The notes under the pieces were generated by a model that was given only the letters and a program-made list of their open reading frames with translations, was not told where the DNA came from and made no database searches. Positions 60,734-64,000 of a DNA stretch of 64,000 nucleotides are shown here, piece after piece. This DNA is from an uncultured Anaerolineae bacterium (GTDB lineage Bacteria > Chloroflexota > Anaerolineae > Promineifilales > Promineifilaceae), in contig CAJQMR010000017.1 of assembly GCA_905479495.1 (NCBI GenBank), positions 1-64,000 of the forward strand, written 5' to 3'. The translations under genes and the position numbers were made by a program. How positions within the stretch are numbered: position 1 is the first letter of the stretch; the number at the start of each line of letters is the position of its first letter.

Positions 60734-62116
60734 ATGACAACAAAGCGACTATTAATTTCAATTGGCATTGTTTTGGGTTTAAGCATTCTAGGGTATTGGG
60801 GCTATCTGCAATTTTTGGCACCGGTGAATGGCAATAGTGGGGAGACAGCCGTATCCAATGCCACCACCAGCTCAACTGAACCCACGACCATCACCGCCGA
60901 AGGGCAAATAGTGCCTCTGGCGCAAGCAAATTTAACGTTTGCTGGCAGCGGCATCGTGACGACTGTGACCGTTGCGCCGGGTGATCCTGTAGAAAGAGGC
61001 AGTACGCTGCTAACGCTAGACACCGTTGAGCAGGAGATTGCTTTGCGGCAGGCAGAAGCCGCGCTGGCCCAGGCAGAGGCCAATTTACAGATGGCGGAAG
61101 CAGGGGTGTTGGCGGCGGAAACGGCCGTCTCCGCCGCAGAAGTTGGGGTTTCTGCCGCAGAAGCCAATTATGCGCTCCTGGCCGCTGATCCGACTGCTGC
61201 CCAACTGGCGTTGAACGAGGCGTTGCTGGGTCGGACCGAGGCCAACGTAGGGTTGGCGCTTGGCAGCCAGAGCGTGACGTTGGAAGGCAGCAGCTCAGCC
61301 CAGATTCAGGCAGCAGAAGCAGCCGTGGCTGCGGCAGAAGCGACCTACATTGCCGCCCGGGACCGTTACGAACCCATTGTGCAAAATGAAAACGCCAGCA
61401 GCCAGGACAAAGAGCAGGCTCAGCTCCAGCTCAATGCGGCCCTGGCCAATTTGCAATCGGCGCAGGCGGCGTTGGCGGAAGCGCAAGCTGGGGCCAGCAG
61501 TGCGGAGCAGACGGCCGCGTTTGGTGGTGTGCAGGCAGCCCAAAATGAGCAGGCGGCGGCAGAAGCGGAGTTGGCCCTGCTGCAAGCAGGTGCCCAGGCG
61601 GAGCAGTTGGCCGTGGCCCAGGCAGAAATCACTGTGGCGCAGGAGCGTTTGGCAGAGGTCATGGTGCAGGTGACCCAGGCAGAAACGGCCGTCATGCAGG
61701 CAGAAGCGGCCGTTTCTGAAGCGCAAGCACAGGTGGACGCTGCCCAGCTGGCCCTGGAAAAACGGGCATTGTTGGCCCCGTTTAGTGGCACCGTGGCTGA
61801 TGTGCTGGTCGAGGTAGGTGAGACGGTGACGGCCGGTCAGCCGGTGGCCATCGTGGCCGATTTGTCTGGCTGGCAGGTAGAAACAACTGACTTGATTGAA
61901 GCAGATGTGGTGGAAATTGCTCGTGGTGATGTGGCTACTGTTGCGATTGATGCCTTTGCCGATGCACCGCTGACCGGGCGTGTGCTGGACATTGCCGAAC
62001 TGGCGGCCGAAGTGCGCGGTGACCAGACCTATGTGGTGACGTTGGCTTTGCCAGAAAGCGATCTGCCGCTGCGCTGGGGCATGTCGGTGTTTATTACCAT
62101 CGAGCGGAATCAGTGA
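60734..62116 (+). CDS. HlyD/MacA-type membrane fusion adaptor, first copy
   Basis: Start at 60734 follows GAGGTG. The 460-residue protein has an N-terminal anchor (RLLISIGIVLGLSILGYWGYL), lipoyl-like halves around GQIVPLAQANLTFAGSGIVTTVTV and KRALLAPFSGTVADVLVEVGETV, an Ala/Gln/Glu-rich coiled-coil hairpin of about 230 residues between them, and a beta-barrel near the end. It is the periplasmic/envelope adaptor of an efflux system, usually paired with a MacB-type ABC permease. No permease is in the window; one may follow beyond the next adaptor. Two octamers are in the hairpin. Confidence 0.88.
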   Translation: MTTKRLLISIGIVLGLSILGYWGYLQFLAPVNGNSGETAVSNATTSSTEPTTITAEGQIVPLAQANLTFAGSGIVTTVTVAPGDPVERGSTLLTLDTVEQEIALRQAEAALAQAEANLQMAEAGVLAAETAVSAAEVGVSAAEANYALLAADPTAAQLALNEALLGRTEANVGLALGSQSVTLEGSSSAQIQAAEAAVAAAEATYIAARDRYEPIVQNENASSQDKEQAQLQLNAALANLQSAQAALAEAQAGASSAEQTAAFGGVQAAQNEQAAAEAELALLQAGAQAEQLAVAQAEITVAQERLAEVMVQVTQAETAVMQAEAAVSEAQAQVDAAQLALEKRALLAPFSGTVADVLVEVGETVTAGQPVAIVADLSGWQVETTDLIEADVVEIARGDVATVAIDAFADAPLTGRVLDIAELAAEVRGDQTYVVTLALPESDLPLRWGMSVFITIERNQ

Positions 62117-62127
62117 GGGGGTGGGAA

Positions 62128-63594
62128 GTGAAAAGAATTAGAGAAGAACACAGAAATGCACAGAGCTGGCGCAGAGTTCCACAGAGAATCAGGTTTTTTC
62201 TCTGCGAACCTCCGCGTGTCCTCTGCGCAGCTCTGCGTTCCAATACAGTTTTCCTTATCTTAATGACGATTATATTGCTTATGGCTGGGTCGGGAACGGC
62301 CGTTTTCGCCGGTCCCATTTCCCAAACCAACCCCGATATTGTCTCTGCTGAAGGGCAGCTTGTGCCCAGCGAGCGGGTGGCACTGGCCTTCCAAACCGGT
62401 GGAACGGTGGAAGCGGTGTTTGTGGCTGATGGAGATGTGGTCCAGGCAGGCGATCCGTTGCTGCAACTAGACCCGGCGGCGGCTGAATTGGGTTTACAAC
62501 AGGCACAGGCGCGCTTGGCGACAGCGCAGAGTGGTTTAACAGCGGCACAAAATGAGCAGAATTTGGCCGGAACGGCCGTGCAAACCGCCCAGGCCCAACT
62601 CGCTGTGGCCCAGGCAAATTTGGCGCTGGTGCAGGCTGGTCCTCAGCCAGAGCAGATTGCTGCCGCCGAGAGTCGTGTTGCTGCCGCTGAAGCGGCCGTT
62701 ACCCAGGCCACGGGCAATCGAGATGCCGCGCTGGATATTGCTGATGAGTCGGATATTTTGGCGGCGGAAGCGGCCGTGGCGGCAGCCCAGGCAGAAGTAC
62801 AGCAGCTGGAGCAAGCGTACCAGGATATTTTGGATAGCTGCTTTGAGACGCCGCAGGGCGAAGTGTGTCCGCTTTTTGGCCCGGTTGAGGAGCAGACGCG
62901 ACAGCAGTTGGAGGCGGCTCGGCTAAATCAGGAAGCGGCACAGGCGGCGCTTGAGGCGTTGCAAAATGGGGCGACACCCGCCCAGCGGCAGGTGGCCAAC
63001 GCCAGCGTGGGTGTGGCTCAGGCAAACCAGGCTGTGGTCCAGGCCCAGCTAGATTTGTTGTTGGCTGGCGCTACGCCGGAGCAAATTCGTTTGGCGGAAG
63101 TTGCCGTGGATCAGGCGCAGGTGGGTGTGCAGCAAGCGGAAGTCCAGATTGATCAGGCGGTGGCAGCGGTGGCTCAGGCGGAAGCGGCCGTTTCGCTGGC
63201 AGAGGCCGGTGTGTCGCGTGCGGAACTGGCCGTAGAGCGCACCTTTTTGCGGGCGACGTTTGACGGTACGGTGGTGTCTGTGGCTTTGAGCGAAGGGGAA
63301 TTGGCCGCGCCTGGTTTTCCGGTACTGACGCTGGCTAATTTTGATAGCTGGCAAGTTGAAACAACCGATCTGACGGAACTCGACATTGCCCTTGTGGCTG
63401 AGGGTGCGCCCGTCACGGTGCGGGTGGATGCTTTGTCGGATGCGGCCTTGGCAGGGGTGGTTACGGCCGTTGCCCTCGTTCCCAACGTGGCGCGCGGCGA
63501 TGTGGTTTACATGGTGACGATTGATCTGGCCGAAACGGCTGATCTCCCCTTGCGCTGGGGCATGACTGCGTTTGTAGATATTGCCACCGAGTAG
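62128..63594 (+). CDS. HlyD/MacA-type membrane fusion adaptor, second copy
   Basis: The 488-residue protein resembles the preceding adaptor: lipoyl-like parts around GQLVPSERVALAFQTGGTVEAVFV and FLRATFDGTVVSVALSEGEL with a long Ala/Gln-rich hairpin between, and WQVETTDLTELDIALV as in the first copy (WQVETTDLIEADVVEI). I choose GTG 62128 because GAGGGGG lies just upstream; GTG 62113 or ATG 62263 are alternatives. Residues before the hydrophobic segment TVFLILMTIILLMAG are translated from a CACAGAG/CTCTGCG repeat, so the native N-terminus may be shorter. Confidence 0.82.
   Translation: MKRIREEHRNAQSWRRVPQRIRFFLCEPPRVLCAALRSNTVFLILMTIILLMAGSGTAVFAGPISQTNPDIVSAEGQLVPSERVALAFQTGGTVEAVFVADGDVVQAGDPLLQLDPAAAELGLQQAQARLATAQSGLTAAQNEQNLAGTAVQTAQAQLAVAQANLALVQAGPQPEQIAAAESRVAAAEAAVTQATGNRDAALDIADESDILAAEAAVAAAQAEVQQLEQAYQDILDSCFETPQGEVCPLFGPVEEQTRQQLEAARLNQEAAQAALEALQNGATPAQRQVANASVGVAQANQAVVQAQLDLLLAGATPEQIRLAEVAVDQAQVGVQQAEVQIDQAVAAVAQAEAAVSLAEAGVSRAELAVERTFLRATFDGTVVSVALSEGELAAPGFPVLTLANFDSWQVETTDLTELDIALVAEGAPVTVRVDALSDAALAGVVTAVALVPNVARGDVVYMVTIDLAETADLPLRWGMTAFVDIATE
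62145..62241. repeat. CACAGAG/CTCTGCG repeat at the 5' end of the second adaptor
   Basis: ACACAGAAATGCACAGAGC on the left and CCTCCGCGTGTCCTCTGCG on the right are partly complementary and match the word family at 11621, 26371 and 30761. It is intergenic if translation begins at 62263, or inside the reading frame if it begins earlier. Confidence 0.65.
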
Positions 63595-63639
63595 CCGCGC
63601 TTTCTTAGCGCGAAAAACGCGGTTTGGAAACCGCGGCTA
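63592..63639. repeat. Two-hairpin palindromic repeat, TAGCCGC family, copy B
   Basis: The element begins TAGCCGCGCTTTCTTAGCGC, has a second stem CGCGGTTTGGAAACCGCG, and ends CGCGGCTA. Its first triplet TAG is the stop of the plus-strand adaptor and its last triplet, read as TAG on the minus strand, is the stop of the endonuclease-like gene. Confidence 0.85.
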
Positions 63640-64000
63640 CTCGGTGAACTCTGCCAGGAGGGGGAAATGGTCAGAGGCGTGGCGGATGGCGGGGTGGTCA
63701 TCGACGACGCGACAGGTTTGCAGGCGGGGCAGCATTTGCCGGTCGGCGAAGATGTAGTCGTAGCGGGTGGTGGGGTTAATGGTCCACCAGGTAAAGCCAT
63801 CCTGTTGGGGGTGTAGGTGGCGGAAGCAATCGGTGTAGCCCGCGCGGAGCAGCCGGGGGATGGCCAGCCGGAAAATGAGGCGAAACTGGAGCAGCATCAC
63901 GCGCTGCATTCGCGCCGGGTTTTTGTGCTGCAAAACGCGGTCGCCCGGCCCAATTGCATTCACATCGCCAATGATGAGGTGGGGGGTAGATGGTTTCTCG
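63637..64000 (-). CDS. Endonuclease/exonuclease/phosphatase family protein, C-terminal part
   Basis: The frame is open at the window end, so only the last 120 residues are present. LIIGDVNAIGPGD matches the EEP 'GD.NA' motif, YDYIFADRQML is the substrate-contact strand, and SDHFPLLAEF is the catalytic His motif at the end. The family covers DNase I-like nucleases, APE-type enzymes and phosphatases. Which activity applies cannot be told from this part. The stop codon TAG belongs to a palindromic repeat. Confidence 0.85.
   Translation of the reverse strand, partial: EKPSTPHLIIGDVNAIGPGDRVLQHKNPARMQRVMLLQFRLIFRLAIPRLLRAGYTDCFRHLHPQQDGFTWWTINPTTRYDYIFADRQMLPRLQTCRVVDDHPAIRHASDHFPLLAEFTE

Overview
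The window reads as a chromosomal segment of a bacterium, most likely a Chloroflexota (Anaerolineae/Caldilineae-like) organism. This rests on style, not on a marker gene: secreted proteins with Thr/Pro-rich linkers behind a lipobox, 'YLPF'/'HFIPVIMK'-like segments, large LuxR-type (LAL) and AfsR-type (SARP) regulators, GAF-rich histidine kinases, and a fermentative PpdK/PFOR module. No rRNA, tRNA, CRISPR array, phage or transposase was found. Genes lie in short runs on both strands, usually with a good GGAGG-type ribosome binding site.

The dominant feature is not a gene. The octamer palindrome ACGGCCGT, usually inside AACGGCCGTT, occurs about 110 times by eye in 64 kb, where one or two are expected by chance. 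It sits in coding DNA in all three frames (read as Thr-Ala-Val, Asn-Gly-Arg or Arg-Pro-Phe/Ser), in intergenic DNA, and in terminator stems. It behaves like the HIP1 octamer of cyanobacteria with another sequence. Two low-GC, lineage-unclear genes (1543-2211 and 21779-23014) lack it.

Layout. 1-15 kb: an extracellular glycosidase-like lipoprotein, an SDR/TetR divergent pair, an HD hydrolase, a three-gene ABC-2 exporter operon, two histidine kinases, a second TetR, a MocR regulator and a SpoU rRNA/tRNA methylase. 15-31 kb: two more lipoproteins, a LAL regulator with a probably leaderless GTG start, a FIST-like unknown, thiolase, GH13 glucosidase, a large Rossmann protein, a cupin, a P-loop kinase/serine hydrolase fusion and a dienelactone hydrolase. 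31-35 kb: a DNA-damage block (AlkC-like, DinB-like, UvrB). 35-50 kb: an AfsR-like regulator, a HEVGH metalloprotein, a YVTN propeller, a WYL regulator, SurE, a CBS-DHH pyrophosphatase, small membrane and zinc-ribbon proteins, and kynureninase. 50-64 kb: an ABC exporter, pyruvate phosphate dikinase, pyruvate:ferredoxin oxidoreductase with its dihydroorotate-dehydrogenase-like partner, two HlyD-type adaptors and a truncated endonuclease/exonuclease/phosphatase gene at the edge.

The PEP-pyruvate-acetyl-CoA node is the clearest functional unit: PpdK and NifJ lie together, separated by a small Cys-containing protein, and both are preceded by clusters of TTGTCA/TGACAA half sites. Non-coding content is rich: four stacked hairpins ending in a U-run (47543-47818), a probable unannotated minus-strand transcript ending in a wobble-paired terminator (35640-35945), a 30-residue membrane miniprotein gene (51890-51982), and at least three families of small palindromic intergenic repeats, one of which supplies stop codons to the genes it touches.
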